Assembly: GCF_954871325.1 (NCBI RefSeq)
Contig: NC_088775.1
Coordinates: forward strand, 76,485,561 to 76,549,560
DNA: 64,000 nt
Source of the DNA: Gordionus sp. m RMFG-2023
Lineage: Eukaryota > Nematomorpha > Gordioida > Chordodea > Parachordodidae
Reading direction: 5' to 3'
In this document: one piece after another, positions 23,340-37,218 of the stretch
Layout: each line of letters begins with the position of its first letter
How positions within the stretch are numbered: the first letter of the stretch is position 1
The notes under the pieces: generated by a model
The model's database searches: none
What the model was told of the DNA's origin: nothing
Seen by the model: the letters and a program-made list of their open reading frames with translations, nothing else
Made by a program: the position numbers and the translations under genes

Positions 23340-23675
23340 GTTTTCGATCTAAAATTTAGCTGTATTCCGAGTATACAAAAATACGAATCGAATTTTGGCA
23401 TTATTTATATTCGATTCGTATGAGTAATAAAAACATTATTTGATTTGATAAGTCGAATATTCCATTCGCGAATTAATTTCTTTAAAAATATTTTCAAATA
23501 TGAAAAAATCGTAATTTTTTTGAATCAATCTTTGAATTTTTATTTTTTTAAATTTGTGATTTCATCTTGAAAGATTTCTTGTCCATGAATGGATCAAAAA
23601 TTGTTCGACGACTTATTCGTATTAGTAAAATACGAATCAAATATCAAATAATTCGTTTTATCCGTGTTGTTACAT
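23340..23675. mobile_element. AT-rich MITE with ATTCGTATTCG-type ends
   Basis: AAAATACGAATCGAATTTTG and ATTCGATTCGTATGAGTAA at the left are mirrored by TTATTCGTATTAGTAAAATA and TACGAATCAAATATCAAATA at the right. Similar words recur at 25805-25930 and 43165-43350, so it is a repeat family. Ends and duplication not resolved. Confidence 0.55.
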
Positions 23676-25310
23676 TTAAGGCAGAATAGTTATTTGTTTA
23701 TTAGTATTTATAGAGAAGCCTCAGTTTATTAGTCTTACAAAAAAGGTAATTGGTGTCATTGGTAATGCAAAATAGGCTAAAAAAATAAAGGGCCTCAGTA
23801 TCCTGACACATTTATTTTATAGCCCATGGGAACAGGACTTTCACGTCTAGAATGTAATCTGCTAGAGACCCAGATGAACTGTAACGGGTTAAAAAGTTTC
23901 TAAACCTTTTTCTTGTCCTTTAAGTTGGCCCCACCGGTATGGTATATGCCCCTCAAGGTGTACCTTTGGCTCCACGACGGGGTTGTTGCTTGTAAGTTTT
24001 TGCAGGAGGTACGACTTCTCCTGCCATATTTTTTATAGGAAGACATGTCATTGGCGATAGCATCTCCCTATCGTAATATAACATTCCTCAAAATGCTGGT
24101 TTTAAAGATTGAAATAATTTCTGTTAAGTTATGGAAAATGAATAATTTAACAGAAATGGTTGTTGCGAAGTCGGCATCTAATTTACTTTGCTCTTCTGAT
24201 GATTCACTATCAAATTTTTCCAGAAATTTATATAATTATTGGTTGAATTAGAATAGAAGTTGGAGGGCCACCCCATACTTCTTAACCTTTAATCCTACTC
24301 CCAATAGCGTCACTATGGGGGGACTCGGTAAAAAAATTGAAGAGCCCCCCTCAAAATTTCGAATTTTTATACCAAATGTATTTTTGATAATGTTAGCTAA
24401 AAAAGTAATTTTGGATATAGCTAAAAAAAGATAATTTTAGATTACGTTAGCTAAAAAAAGTAGGTATTTTTAGCTAAAAAAAAGGTAATTTTAATATATT
24501 TCAGCAAATTAAAAAATTTTCTTCCGATGAACAATACTTGAGTTGAGCTTTTTATATATTATTGAAAATGAATATACATCATGATTTATTAACCACGAGG
24601 AAAAATTATTTTTGTAAAGTATAATAATCCTCATTTTGATCAAAAAAACACATTAAGAATTGAGGAATATAGGGAAAATTTCAAAGTCAGGGAATTTCCT
24701 CTGGGTTGTATCCCTAGTTAATTCACACGAAGCTTTTTTAAAGTACTCACAATTTTCTTTAGGAATTTAAATAGCTGCCGAAATGGGGAGGGGGGCAATC
24801 AACCCTTGAGAAATGAGTTTACCAGTTAACCCCTGAGAAATGAGTCTTAAGAGATAAGGAAAATTACAATATGAAATTGATTTTTGTATTAATATTTTTA
24901 AAAATATTTATCATTTAATCTAATTGTTTTTATTTTCAATGGTGTAGTGGGATATGGTTAACTTAGCCCAAAGGACGGATAATATAGATAGGTGTCAGAA
25001 TAATAATTAAGAATTAATTTCTAATTATTGCCACCCATATCCGTCATATTTATCAAAAAATAGATAAAAAAAATTTAATATGTCTCTAAAAAATGACTGT
25101 TGCATTAATACAACATCAAGACAATATATCAAAATTAGCAAATTAAATTTCTAGTGATAGTTTTCTTTTCTTTAAAAAAAAATTAACTTTTAATAAATAA
25201 TTACATCTCAAGGACTAATTAAAATTAAGATTGTAATTCTATAGGAATATTTAAACTCCTTTAGTCCTTAATGTTAAAAATTCTTTGATTTTATAATATA
25301 ATTATTTCTA

Positions 25311-25400
25311 GGGATGTCCGATGTATCGGACCGGAATGATCATCGATATTGGTCATCTTAGAAAAATCGTATTGATACGATATTATTTAAAAATTGATCC
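25311..25400. mobile_element. solo end of a CGGATCGG-type hAT element
   Basis: TAGGGATGTCCGATGTATCG and GATCCGATCACG resemble the ends of the hAT elements at 401 and 3491 (TAGGGCTGTGCCGAT and CGGATCGG repeats). It is a short decayed fragment. Confidence 0.5.
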
Positions 25401-25799
25401 GATCACGTCCATTTTTATAAAAAATATATAAAGACTATTTTTCCTATTTTTCAATATATATAAATAGATATGAGGAGTGAAAGATAGACTTGATTATAAT
25501 AATAAAATATTCATTCATGATCATAACCATGAGTTAAATCTGCATTTATTTAATGCTATTATACTATATGATTTGCTGTAAAAATGAAATATCAATATTA
25601 TAAGAAATGATCCATTCTTCTAACAAACACATAAACCTTGACTTACTAGAATATAAGAAGAAAACATTTTCAATTAAAATAGAAAAACGCATATTAATCT
25701 AAAGTAGTAAGGGAAATATTCGGCTGATTGCATTGTGAAAAATATAATCCAAACTTAAAATTAAAATAATACCATTTAATCAAAGTTATCATATGTATT

Positions 25800-25930
25800 A
25801 GGAGTAGGACTATTCAAAAAAGAATATGAATCGAATTATAAATTATTCGTATTCGATTTTAATATTATTCAGTAATAAATTTATTCGACTTTACTTATCC
25901 CGTATATATTTTTTCGATTTGATCAAATAA
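25800..25930. repeat. fragment of the ATTCGTATTCG repeat family
   Basis: Contains TAGGAGTAGGACTATTCAAA, ATGAATCGAATTATAAATTA and TTCGTATTCGATTTTAATAT. Confidence 0.5.
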
Positions 25931-26119
25931 ATTATTATATATGTATATTTAATATTTATTAATATAGCTATGAAATACCAAAAAAATAATAATAATTAAA
26001 ATATATAAAAATAAAAATGTTTTAAAAACAAAAGAACTGGAGCGACTTTTTTTTGATAGATTTTTTTTGTTATATATTTTAAAATATATATATATTCACA
26101 TAATAATTTGGCGCTGAGT

Positions 26120-29100
26120 TTAATTAATTCCTCCAAAACTTAAATTATCTATAGGCATCCCGTACTCGTGTTTAGTGATAATTTTTTTGTCATCGTCATC
26201 TGGCTCGTTTTGAAATTTAGTCCCTTTGTTATTGTTGACCCATTTATTATTATGGATAAAGCTGAGCCCTCCTTTCTTTATGCTCGGCGCAAACTTATTA
26301 GCAGCGTTAGCATTTTTATCGGGAGAGGGAGAAAGCATTATCATATTGGGGAAATCGGAGTTATCTGAGTTGTTTTGGTGGTTGCTGGGCGAGAATATAG
26401 ATTTTCTGGAGCGCTTCATGAAATAAGAGACTAGCGTGAAGCCTAACAACGCAAAACAAATCAACAAGGACATAAGAAATCCCATCATAGCTATGACCCT
26501 GGTGGATTCGAGGTTGTTTAAAAATTTGCTATTTTTGACCTTTGAGGAGCTGCCCATATTATTATTATTGTCACCAATGGCTGCGTTGTTGTTATTGGCA
26601 TTGTCAGATTTAAGAGAACCTGAATCTTCAAAGTAGTAAAGGGGAACGCGAGAGGAATTGATGTTTTTGTATTTACCCGGATGATTTTTTTTATTGCTAT
26701 CGAGGCATATGAGATGATTAACTGGAGGGTAATGTAAAGGGATACCTTTGAGTTCTTCTGGGCTTTCGCATTTGGTTTCCTTAATCATTTTCTCCATTTT
26801 GTACATGTCTCGGAGTGTTAAACCCTTGATCCAATTCTCGAGCCAAACTCTGAAAGCGGCCATGTTGCAATCACATCTCCATGAGTTACCTATATTTTTG
26901 AAAAATATAATGTAAAATTAAATAAAAATGTATAAAATCAGTGACCTAAAGAATTCAGCATTCTAGACCCTGTCATTTTTTTTAAATCAAGCTCGGTTAG
27001 GGAATTTTTAAAAAAATTTTGACCAGGCCCGGATTTTATTTTTATTCATTCTACGGCCTGGCCCGGAATTTTTAAAATTTCGTTATTTTGACTTATTTTT
27101 GCAGGTTTAAAATATAATATGAGCAGTAACTGAATATCAAATGCTATATAATATGATTTACCACAATTTTTGGTAATCTAAATACTTATTTGAAAATCGG
27201 CTCTACCCCGAAATTTAAAATTTTAGGCGTGGTTTGATTTATAAATTAATACTATTTTCGGCATGTTACGTTCCAGGCTGGCATATTTCTGGAAATAAAT
27301 TGAAATGGGCTAAGCTCAGGCTAAATAATTTTCCTCCATTTTATTGACCATTTCGCGACCGACTTATCCTCAAGACCCGGCCTGGATATATTTAAAAAAA
27401 TTAAAATACGGCCCGACCCGAGTAACCGGGCCGGAATTAGGGCCAGGCCTGCAGGTCTTTGCTTAATATAGACACAAGGTAATATCAAAAAATTTATTTT
27501 TAGTAATCGTAAAAAATAGATTAATTCCAACTTAAGCATAATGTGTGTATATAATTTTTTTTAAATAAAAAGGCATATACAACAATTGCGTTCATTATTT
27601 AGACATAAATACACTTTGCATTTACATAAGGCTCTAGAATACACTTTAACACAATGCTTTATTTGTGAGAACAGTTGGAACTATCTGGGAATATCTCATA
27701 TCTATAAACTCTGCCAATATCAGCCCTCTCCCTCAAAATTTTAACTTTCTATCACTAATATGTTCTTAATACAATAGGAGTCTAAAGTTGCCAAGTTTTT
27801 TAAAAAATTTGCCATTTTCTAAAATTGAGATAAGTTTAAGTATGCCTCCGATAAATTATTTCGAAATTATTAGCATCCATATGAATCAAATATAAATTCC
27901 TAAAAAACATTTTTTATAAAATTACATTAAATTAATTAAGATAGAGTCTAAAATTTTATCCGTTAATTAAAGTACAAATATATAAACTTTTTCAAATAAT
28001 AATTCATCAATCATTAAAGATATAATTAAATTTTTTCAATAAGCTTTTGGCAATATGGTAATATTATAAAAAGGGGTTCGCCTTTAGATTATCTTGCCAA
28101 AGGAGGTGTGCGGTTTATGTGTCCAAAAAAAACAATTTAATTTTTAAAAAAATTAATTTATTATTGAAATTTACGAAATCGAGTTGTATAAATGTGAGAA
28201 TTAGTGATCTGCATCGGGTCTAATTTTTCAAGCCCGGCCCAGCCCGAATTTTTTTTAAAAAAAGTTTTGCCGGCCCGGCCCGAACCCGAAATTTATTTTT
28301 AAAAAATTTACCAGCCCGGCCAGACCCGAATTTATTTAAATATAGAAATTAATTTTTATAATTACTTAAAATAGAAGACATATGTTATACAGCGTTTAGT
28401 TTCAATAAATTGAATAAAAAATTTTTATTTTACATAAAAAATTTTTATTTTACATAAAAAATTCAATATAAAATTGATAAATTTAGATATGTTTAATAAA
28501 ATTTCCAAGGTCCGACTCGACCCGGCCCAAAATTTTTTAAAAATATTAGGCCCGACCCGAACCCGATTATTTTAGATAGAATTAAGCCCGAGCCCGGCCT
28601 GAAGTCCGTTCAGGCCGGGCCGGACTCGGGTCGAACCTAACTTTGCAGATCTCTAGTGATAATCATTAATTTATTTTTGAAAAATTTTTTGACTTTGGAA
28701 GAAGCCTTAAAACTAATATTTAAGTTTAAATATTTTAGAAAAAAATAAAGGCCAGGACAGAAAAATTTCCGGGTGAGCCGGGCCGGGCAAAAAAAATTTC
28801 TGGTATATTTGATGAATTCTAATATTTCAAGGAAACGATAATCCATAAGGTATAATGTTTTTAATTTAAAAACTCCCCAATATTATAAATAATTGTTTAT
28901 TTTGGTGTTTAAAGATATATTTTGGTTTAGGTCTTAACCCCGGGCAACCTTAGTAAAAAAAATGAAGGCCGAATCAGGCAAAAAAAATTCCAGGCCGGGC
29001 CGACAAAAACTAAATTCCCACATGGCCGGGCCAGAGAATTCTGAGACTTGCAGACCTCTGCTCATGTATAATGAATCAATTGATAGGTCATAGAAAAAAA

Positions 29101-32100
29101 TCCTTCAATCTTATAAAAAAAGAGCTCTGTTCAGCAAGCTTAAATTTATTGCGACTATATCCATTATATTATATTAGAGCGAAACCTTCTTCTAAGTAGG
29201 TTTAAATCAAAGAAAATTGGCCTCTAAGTAGATCTATTCAAATATTAAAATAAATTAGTATAAAATAAATAATCAGGGGGGGGGGGGGAGAAGAAGTTAA
29301 AAAAACTGTAAATATTATTTATAACTCGTTTTAAAATTAACAATGAGATTACACGTATTAAATACCATAGGTTTTTTAATTAGATAGATTATAAATCATA
29401 TAAAAAGAATGCCTCATGTTGTTATTAAGGCTTTTTTTTTAATTGTTAAAACATATTTTTAGGATAATATTAAAAAAATTATATGGAAAAAAATTAATAA
29501 AAAGGATTTTGAATATATTTTGAGAAATCGTATTGAGTAGTTATAGCTAGAACCTCCGAATTAGTGAGGGTAGTTTTATCCTTCTTTGACTGGGACAGAT
29601 TGGAGAGCCAGTCTTTTTTCAAAGGATCGCAGTCCAAATAAATCTTTCAATTTTTTCAATCCAGATCAGTCTTTTAATAATATTCAAGTTTGCTTTACCA
29701 TTTAATTCATATGTTTACCAAATTTTTGTGTAAATTTTATCTTTCTAAGAGTTACTTTAGTTTTTGCGATTTTTTTAGTTCATTTTTATTTTGAAATATT
29801 CTATGAAAGCAAAAGGTTTGTCTAAAAAAGAATTTAACTTTCAAGTAATAATTTGTATTATTTAGTATGTTATTCATATTTGATTTGATATTATTAACAT
29901 ACTTATAAAATAAAATAAGAATTAAATTAAATAAAAATATTTTAATTAAAAAAAACAAAAAAACCGGTCCTGCACCGGTCTTTTCATTTAGAACCACGGT
30001 CTGGATCGGTTTTTTCTCTGAGGACCGTGGTCAGGCTCCAATACAGATCGGACCAAAGACCGTACCATGACCTTCACTACTAGAATACAACTAATTTGAA
30101 TTTATAAACCTTTATAAAAATTATCTAATAGTCTTTATATAGTTTCTATTTCTATAACAAGGAATATAACCAAATATGGATACTCATTAGTAAACATTAC
30201 CTATTTCAAGTTTTCTTAAGCCAGATCTTAATTCTGATTGAAAAAAGAAATAAATTTTTTCTTATTTTAAGCGAATGAATCAAAAGAAAATCGATAAGTT
30301 AATATATTATCGCGTCACCAGCTGATTTGTGTTCAACGACGCTTCAAAATACATTTAAATACTGATATTAAATAAATTAGATGAGGAAACTCTCCATATT
30401 AGTCCTATTTAAAAACAAATACAAATAATAAGATTTACTATTATGGATTTAGTTTGAAAATTTGATCATTAAAATAGGCTGTTAGCCTTAAAAAGAGAAT
30501 CTGCGATACTCATTTACATTTTATAATACTTGCAATGATTTAAGAAGCTTTTTCAGCTATTTGTTATTATATCCATATTGTTTCCAAATGGCTTCTCTTT
30601 TTGGGGAAGAATTTTTGTCACCTTGTTCATCAAGGTCAATTAATTCGTCAGTCATTTATTCATAATTATGCTAGATTTTTATGTAATAATTTATCACAAA
30701 GAAAATTAATTATATTTTATTTATTAATTTTAATTTATACCATTTTACGGTTTAAGATTTTTTGGAAAATTTAAAAAAGTTCGTATTCGTTTTTGAATAG
30801 GCATAATAAATGCCAATAGATAAAAGGGAGAGTTTATGTGTGAGACAAATATCTTGATGATGAAAGATTTATTAGTTCAAAAAAGTGATCGAAAATATTC
30901 AGTACCCCAAATGGGATACTTCTATGATGTGAAGGAAGGAATTCATTTAAATGTTTATAGGATTTGATGTGCTTCCCATAATTCTCTAACCTATTAAAGG
31001 AGTTGCACTTAAAAGGATTACTGACAATTATTGACATAATAAAACCCAGATTTATTAATTAAAAAGCTAAGAAATCCCACAATTCTAATTCTTTTTAAAA
31101 AGTTATAATTTGTTAAAATTTAGATTGTCTTAGGTTACATTCTTTTTTACCTATAATATGCTCGAAAGACTTGTTCTACTCAAAGATTTTTGGTAAGATT
31201 AAGCAAATCAAGATAAAAATTATGATTAAACAATCAATGTATGAAGTGAGGTTTCATAGAAATAATGTATCCTCTTCTGTCCCATATTTATATGTTATAC
31301 ACAATATCGGAGGGGTGGCCCGAAACATATTAATGTTAGATTTCCTTCCTATTCTTTATTATTTTTTTACCGGATAAAATAAATCCTCGGAAAAAAAATC
31401 CCCGTTTTTTAAGATACTAAAAATTACAAAATTAATATAATAGGAGAAAATATTTCCTAAAAATATATCCGTGGAATAAAAATCCTCAAATAATATATTT
31501 AAAAATTTTGAGAAAATTAATTCCGGACAATTATTTTCTATGAATTATTATTGGGGATTATTTTTCCGGGAAATTATTTATTTCCGTTTATCGGATTAAA
31601 TATCACAATTATAAAATGAATTTTAAAAAAATATAAAAAGTTTTAGAGAGAAAATTGGATGTGGGAAATATTTATTCCATTTTCATTACATTAGTGTAAA
31701 ATATATAAATATTTAAATTATATCAGAGTTAATCTTAACATTTAAATTTAATGCATAACAATAAAATAGTGATTAAATAAATATTTTGATTTTAAGATTT
31801 TTTCCCTATAAACATTTTTAAAAAATAATTCATACCGCGAGCACAATGGGCCTACTGAATCAAACCCAACTGAACCCATTACTACGGATACAGAACCAAT
31901 TTTTTTGCAAATGAAATAAATCATTCAGCTATAATAAAAATGGTTTCCATATCCATTCCTGATATTTTCACTTATTTTTTTATATAAATAAAAACTTATG
32001 CTTTTTGAATAGTGAGAAAATTATAATAATCCTAATAATTAAATCTTTTTTTACATCAAAAGAATTTTATTGATTCAAACAAAAATTTCAAAACCTTAAA

Positions 32101-34292
32101 TCATTGAAGTCAGGAGTGAGGGGCAAGAATGTGCATATCCTAAAATATAATAGTTTGGTTAAAAATAAATTCTAATTTTTAGTTGTCTGGTTTTTATATA
32201 ACATTTATTATCATTTTTATATTTATGAACACCTTATAATTAAAAAGAGCTTTCATGCCCTCCCCTTCTAGATAAATATTTTAAAAAGCCAACGCTGTAT
32301 CTAGCTCAAATCTTATTTTCCTATATAAACTGTTTTGAAAAGAAATTGTTATTATGTTTCTTTATAAATATTTAGTAAGAAATAATATCTTATTTTTTGT
32401 ATACAAAATTCATTAATTTATTTTAATATTAACTTAAAAGGAAATTCTTTTTTTCTCGGATGTGTTTAAAACCATTTTAAAAAATTCGAACATTTAATTT
32501 AATAAATTAATAAATTAAGTTTGTCTCAAATTGGTATACCATTTTTTCATTACACATATTTGATATAATTTATTATAACTGTAATGTATTGATATCAAAT
32601 TTTACCACTCACTCCCAGAAACTCGAGTCGATCTTGACTTCCTTCTAATGATTCGATATTAAGCGTGGCTATATTATTGAGTGACAAATCCAAGTAAGTC
32701 AGATTGGAGAATTCACCGAATTGAACGGGATATTCAATTATTTTGTTGATCGCCAAATTCAAGACTTCCAAGGAATCGCGAGACCCTCCAAAGGCGTAGC
32801 CTGAGATTTTGTTAATTCTATTCCTACTCAAGTCTAAGGTCCTTAATTTTATAGGGGCAGAGTAAGCTCCCTTGCCGTCTTTTTTGTCTGGTAAATTAAT
32901 TTTAATGTCCTTGCTGCTACCTTCATCAATAATCTCGTTCGGTTGAGATAGGGCTTCGGGTGGTATTTCAATAATCATATTACTCGATAATATGAGATAC
33001 TTAAGTTTCTTCATCCCGTTTAATGCTTTGGAAGGGAAATGTGTTAACCGGTTCTGCATCAGAGACAAATATTCTAGACTGTACTCTAGCCCTCTGAGAC
33101 TTTCTTCTGATATTGAAATGAGGCCATTCATGTCTAGTGTTAAATTTTTAAGATTCGACAAAGCGATGAAGGAGTTTGAATCTAAATTGTTGAGATCGTT
33201 GAATCCAAGGTCCAAAACTTCCAGAGATTTTAAGGTGTTAAGTGCGCGAGGGACAGACTTGAGCGAATTTCTATCGAGAAGCAGGTGAACTAGAGATTTT
33301 CCGAGACCTTCAAAGGCGTCTTCGGACACAATATTTATCGAGCAGGAAGATAGGTCTAACTTTTTCAAATTGTTAAGCGTCGCGAAAGAGCTATCGTTTA
33401 AGGTTTGAATCTTACGCGATTCTATTTTCAGTTCCTCCAGAGAACTCAATCGGCTCAAAGCTTTGGTAGGCAAGGAAGCTAAATTACTGCTCTTGATTTC
33501 CAAGGATTTAAGGTTGTTTAGATCAGCAAAGGCATCGTTCTGTATATGGGCCAACTTATAACCTTTTAGTGTTAGTCTTTCGAGACCTGGCAGGCTTGAT
33601 AACATAGATTTCGAGATGTTCGTCAAGTAACCACTAGAAGCCGTGAATTCTTTAAGTTTTTTTAGATTGATGAGGGCTTTGGATGGAACGTTATCAAATG
33701 CTTTGAAATGAAAACTATACCAATAGAATTCGTCTATAAATAAATGCGTCAAACTGCGTTCTAAATTACCTCGGAAGGCATTCTCGCTTATGTTTGTTAT
33801 ACGATTGTATTTCAAGAGAATCTTTTCTACGTAACTCAAATCCTTGAAAAAATCATCTTCTAGCGAAGGTATAACGTTATGAACGAGGGTTAGAGTGCTT
33901 ACATTGAGTCCAGATATTTTTTTAAAGGCATCTTTGATAACTTCGGCTTTGGTAAAGGAACATGCTATATTGAAGCGAGTTCCATTTCCAGAATTTTCTT
34001 CGCTAGATGTTGAATAAGTTAGCTGAGGTTGAGATGAGGAAAATAATTGTTGAATGGTTGCCGATGAAAGATTACCAGGACTTTCAATCAACATGGAAGA
34101 GGTCAAATCGGCTTTCACACATTGACAATGACCTTCGTCAAATTTGGGACATTCCGGGCCAGAAACATTGGAAATAACCAAAGGTACTGACAGGTCTGTG
34201 CTACTCGATGAGCCCAAAAATACCATTATTATCGATATGAAAAAGAAATGGGAGTCGAATTTTGAAGGCAATAAAATCTTACTTCGGATCAT
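26120..34292 (-). CDS. leucine-rich-repeat single-pass membrane protein
   Basis: Two minus-strand exons: 34292-32606 and 26889-26120, with donor GTAAAATTT, acceptor ATATAG, and phase 1 to 2. They join FLGVSG to NSWRCDC and give 818 residues. A signal peptide (FFFISIIMVFLG) is followed by a Cys cluster (CPKFDEGHCQC) acting as N-terminal cap. About 15-16 extracellular LRRs follow, such as LEVLDLGFNDLNNLDSNSF and LRTLDLSRNRINKIS, with a short insertion before the last four. Exon 2 supplies the C-terminal cap (WRCDCNM...CES...LIC), an Asn-rich stalk, one membrane helix (VIAMMGFLMSLLICFALLGF) and an Asn/Ser-rich cytoplasmic tail of about 95 residues with no TIR or kinase domain. Start: the first in-frame ATG is 34292-34290. 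It looks like an adhesion/receptor-type LRR protein (chaoptin/LRR15-like in style), ligand unknown. Confidence 0.92.
26964..27461. mobile_element. GC-rich-ended MITE in the LRR gene intron
   Basis: AAGCTCGG...CAGGCCCGG and CTACGGCCTGGCCCGG on the left face GGCCCGACCCGAGTAACCGG and CCAGGCCTGCAGGTCTTT on the right. The inner part is AT-rich. It belongs to the same family as 28202-28655. Confidence 0.6.
28202..28655. mobile_element. hAT-type MITE, GGGCCGGGC family, best copy, intronic
   Basis: Ends TAGTGATCTGCATCGGGTC and AACTTTGCAGATCTCTA are inverted repeats. Flanking 8-mers GTGAGAAT (28194-28201) and GTGATAAT (28656-28663) match 7 of 8. Arms are full of GCCCGGCCC words and their complement. 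A 26-bp AT-rich unit (AAAAATTTTTATTTTACAT) is tandemly doubled near 28415-28460. It lies in the LRR gene intron. Confidence 0.85.
28748..29060. mobile_element. decayed GGGCCGGGC MITE, intronic
   Basis: GGCCAGGACAG and GAGCCGGGCCGGGC at the left; CAGGCCGGGCCGAC, CATGGCCGGGCCAG and TTGCAGACCTCTG at the right. Related to the copy at 28202 but with most G-rich words in one orientation. Confidence 0.5.
29276..29288. repeat. run of 13 G
   Basis: G homopolymer in the LRR gene intron. Confidence 0.9.
29562..30082. mobile_element. probable MITE with GGTC/GACC-rich arms, intronic
   Basis: Left TAGTGAGGGTAG and right CCTTCACTACTA are rough inverted repeats. The right part carries ACCGGTCCTGCACCGGTC and GGACCGTGGTCAGG. 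Similar GGACCACGGTC words recur at 38695-38735. No clear duplication. Confidence 0.4.
30556..30660 (-). pseudogene. possible BED-finger transposase N-terminus remnant
   Basis: A minus-strand frame from an ATG near 30656 reads MTDELIDLDEQGDKN and then KREAIWKQYGYNNK before a stop. This resembles the acidic leader and IWKYFGY-like start of BED zinc fingers in hAT transposases, but the Cys/His ligands are gone. It could instead be chance. Confidence 0.3.
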
Positions 34293-36725
34293 TATAACTA
34301 GGAAGTAGAATTGTTTTGGGGTAAATCGAAAGCTTTTCAAAAATTCATGTGATTGATTTTTAGGTCCATTATTTACTTGTATCCCATTTATTTTGCATTT
34401 GAAAAGTTATAATTTAAATGGTGGATGGATGAGAAAATCTGTATGATTCAAAAAATATATACAAATCTTAAATTTAAATTAATAAATCACTTGATTTATG
34501 ACAAAATGGATTATATTATAATTATTGGAATTTAAAATTTGCCCCAAAAACTTAATATTTTTATATGGATTATACAATTCATAAATATATTTTTTAAATT
34601 ATAATCACAAAATAACAACTCAATATTTTTGGAATCAATATCTGCTATAGAATCTAGGTTTGTGAGCATGATTTTCATTATTTATTAGAAATCTTTTTTT
34701 GTATTATCATTAACACACAGAGCAATGTTTTTAAAATATATTTTTATTTAATTATATATAATGACATATTTTTACCCCGAACAATTTTCTTAAAAAAAAT
34801 ATCGAAATCTTTTCTTATCGACGTTTTAAACATATGTTTTTTGGGGGATTTAGAAAAAATTTTTTGAGAATATTTATTTAGATAAATATCGTCAAATATT
34901 CTTATGAAATAAGCAATGAATTAAATATAATTCACAAAATTTTCTCTAATAATTATTATGACTAAAATAAATTTTCCAACATTTACACTTGCTTTTCATT
35001 ATTTTTCTAAAATATATATATTTCAAAGATTAGAGGGAGACCGGGGTAGGTGCGTTACCACACTTTTCAAATGGCCAAACTTCTAAAATAATTATTTATT
35101 TTACACAAATATTGTTATATTTTAAGGCAAATAGGTTTGCAAATCAAAGATTTACCTATATGAAAAATTGTTGGATAATTTTAGCCATACGCTAGTCTTT
35201 TGAATAATCGATAATTAAGTAAAAAATCATTCTTATTCAATTTCTGAACAATTTATTACAAATATAGAAGGTCCATGTTCCCTAAAGCTAAATTTTAAGA
35301 CACTGAAACCAAATACCAATTATGTAATTTATATTAATTTTTGATGTGAATCAAGCAATTTAATTATTTCTAATCTAAAAATAGCAAATCAATAAGAAGC
35401 TGTTAATACGTGATACACATAATTTAATCGCCTGAGATTAGGGAAAAAATTTGTCTTTATATATGATTATGAAAAGCTTTATCAGATTGAGGTATTTTAT
35501 TATAACGTTTAATTGATGCATAGGATATAGTTATTATCTTGGTTACTAAAAAATAATTAAATTATTATGTTCTCTTACAAACAAGGTTTTTGTTTCAAAT
35601 ATAATTCTTGACCATAATTAATTTGTAAAAATGTCAGGGAAAAAAAGCAACAATATAAAAAATGGCCAAACCCTCCATGTTAATAATAATTTAATTTTAG
35701 TAAGAGGTCCGAGAGATGATATAATATAGATATTTCTACAATATGAGACTCAAGTTTTAAAAAAAATATATTTAAATTTATATTAAAGAAAATGTAAAAA
35801 TTTTTAAAAGTTACTCTTAAAGGTAAAGGGCGGGAAGTGGGGGGGGGAGGGGGGGTGTATCCCGTAGCCTTTATAAATCTTATATGAATTCTAAAGATAA
35901 CTTTACTCATAACCCCGTATACATGGTTCTAAATTATTTACTAGAAAAAAATTTCAACCGTTTAAGTTAAGTAGTTTAGAAATAAAGTAAGAAATGCCGA
36001 CCACCAATCCCAGGCACCCTCTATACAATCATTTTAATAGTGGCTTACAATATATTTCCTCAAACTTTTATGTAATGTTTATATTTTAAAGAACGTTTAC
36101 CTTGGCTACTAAAAGCTTTTATAAAAATTTATTCATTAGAAACGCCTTCATTGGTAGGAGCTGATTGTTTGAACCCCATCCCCACCTCCGGTTCATAGAA
36201 AAATATTCCCATTTTACAATACTAGTCTAGATATGCTCTTTGGATGGATACTGATTATGTAGGAGGCCGTGGCACATTAAGAACAAACGTTAGGTGCAGA
36301 GGAACGTTAGTCTACAAATTTATTTATAGACTCTCGTCATATAAGAGTAAAAATCTCAACCTAATAAAGATAATTGTGTCATAAAAGATATGAAAAATAA
36401 CGATTCTTTTAATTTTTAGAATGACAAATGTGTGTTATCATACCTAAAGTAACAAAAAAATCAAAAGCTTTATCATTTAGATTTATAAATTTAAAGCTTT
36501 AAAAATCGATTTTAGGAAATTTTAAATAAAACCCAGTTTTTTAATCCGACATTTAGATAAAACATAAGTTTTAAAAAGATATTTCAAATGTATTTAGATA
36601 TAGATACAGGTATCTAAAAAGTAAATGATTATTGGCTATAGAAAATAGTCGTTCACTGAAAACCGAACTGACTAGGGCTGACCAGAAAAAAGATTCAAAA
36701 TTAACCGAAAACTTTAATAAAAAAT

Positions 36726-36901
36726 CAGAGACCTGCAGATGTACGATTTGCATGGCCCGGCCCGGTATTAATATTTTCGGGGCTGAGTCCGGATATTTTT
36801 TAAAATACATTACATTTACTTTTAATTTTTATAGCTAATGGGCATTTAAAATATTTTTAAAAATTTAAAATATGGGCTTAGGGCCGGGCCTGCAGGTCTC
36901 G
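36726..36901. mobile_element. GC-rich-ended MITE, CAGAGACCTGCAG subgroup
   Basis: Ends CAGAGACCTGCAG and CTGCAGGTCTCG are inverted repeats. GCATGGCCCGGCCCGG at the left opposes GGGCCGGGCC at the right. 176 bp, no coding capacity. Confidence 0.75.
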
Positions 36902-37203
36902 AAAAATTGTGCAATAGGCTTTTCTATAAAATAAAAAAATGTTGGAAATTATAAAAAAATTTCAGTTTTTTCAATTTTTAGTTTCTTGGAAAAAAATCTG
37001 TATAAAAAAAGAGACGTCGGGTTTTTTAAGGTGATATTTGGTAAAATTTTACGCGATTCCCGCAAAATTTCTAAATTCACACTCACTTCGTCTCTCGTCG
37101 CAGTAATGCGATGGGTCACGGTGATTTTAACGGTCCGTGCCCATGTCTAATAGTGAAAAATAAAACGCATTAATAAAAATGTGTTTAAGGGAATAAATTC
37201 CTT

Positions 37204-37218
37204 GGGGGGGGGGGGGGG
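37204..37218. repeat. run of 15 G
   Basis: Longest G homopolymer in the window. Confidence 0.9.

Larger units (their letters stand above)
23033..26119. other. MITE-rich interval between two minus-strand genes
   Basis: Contains several AT-rich MITE-like pieces listed separately, a GC-richer patch at 23860-24050 without recognised similarity, and hAT-end-like words near 24300-24340 (CACTATGGGGGGACTC) and 24785-24830. Short repeats of TTAGCTAAAAAAAG occupy 24390-24490. Upstream exons of the gene ending at 22619 may be hidden here. Confidence 0.4.

Noticed and set aside
30834-31037. 67-codon minus-strand open frame
   Set aside because: Opens at a near-chance length for this base composition, with no motif and no splice partner.
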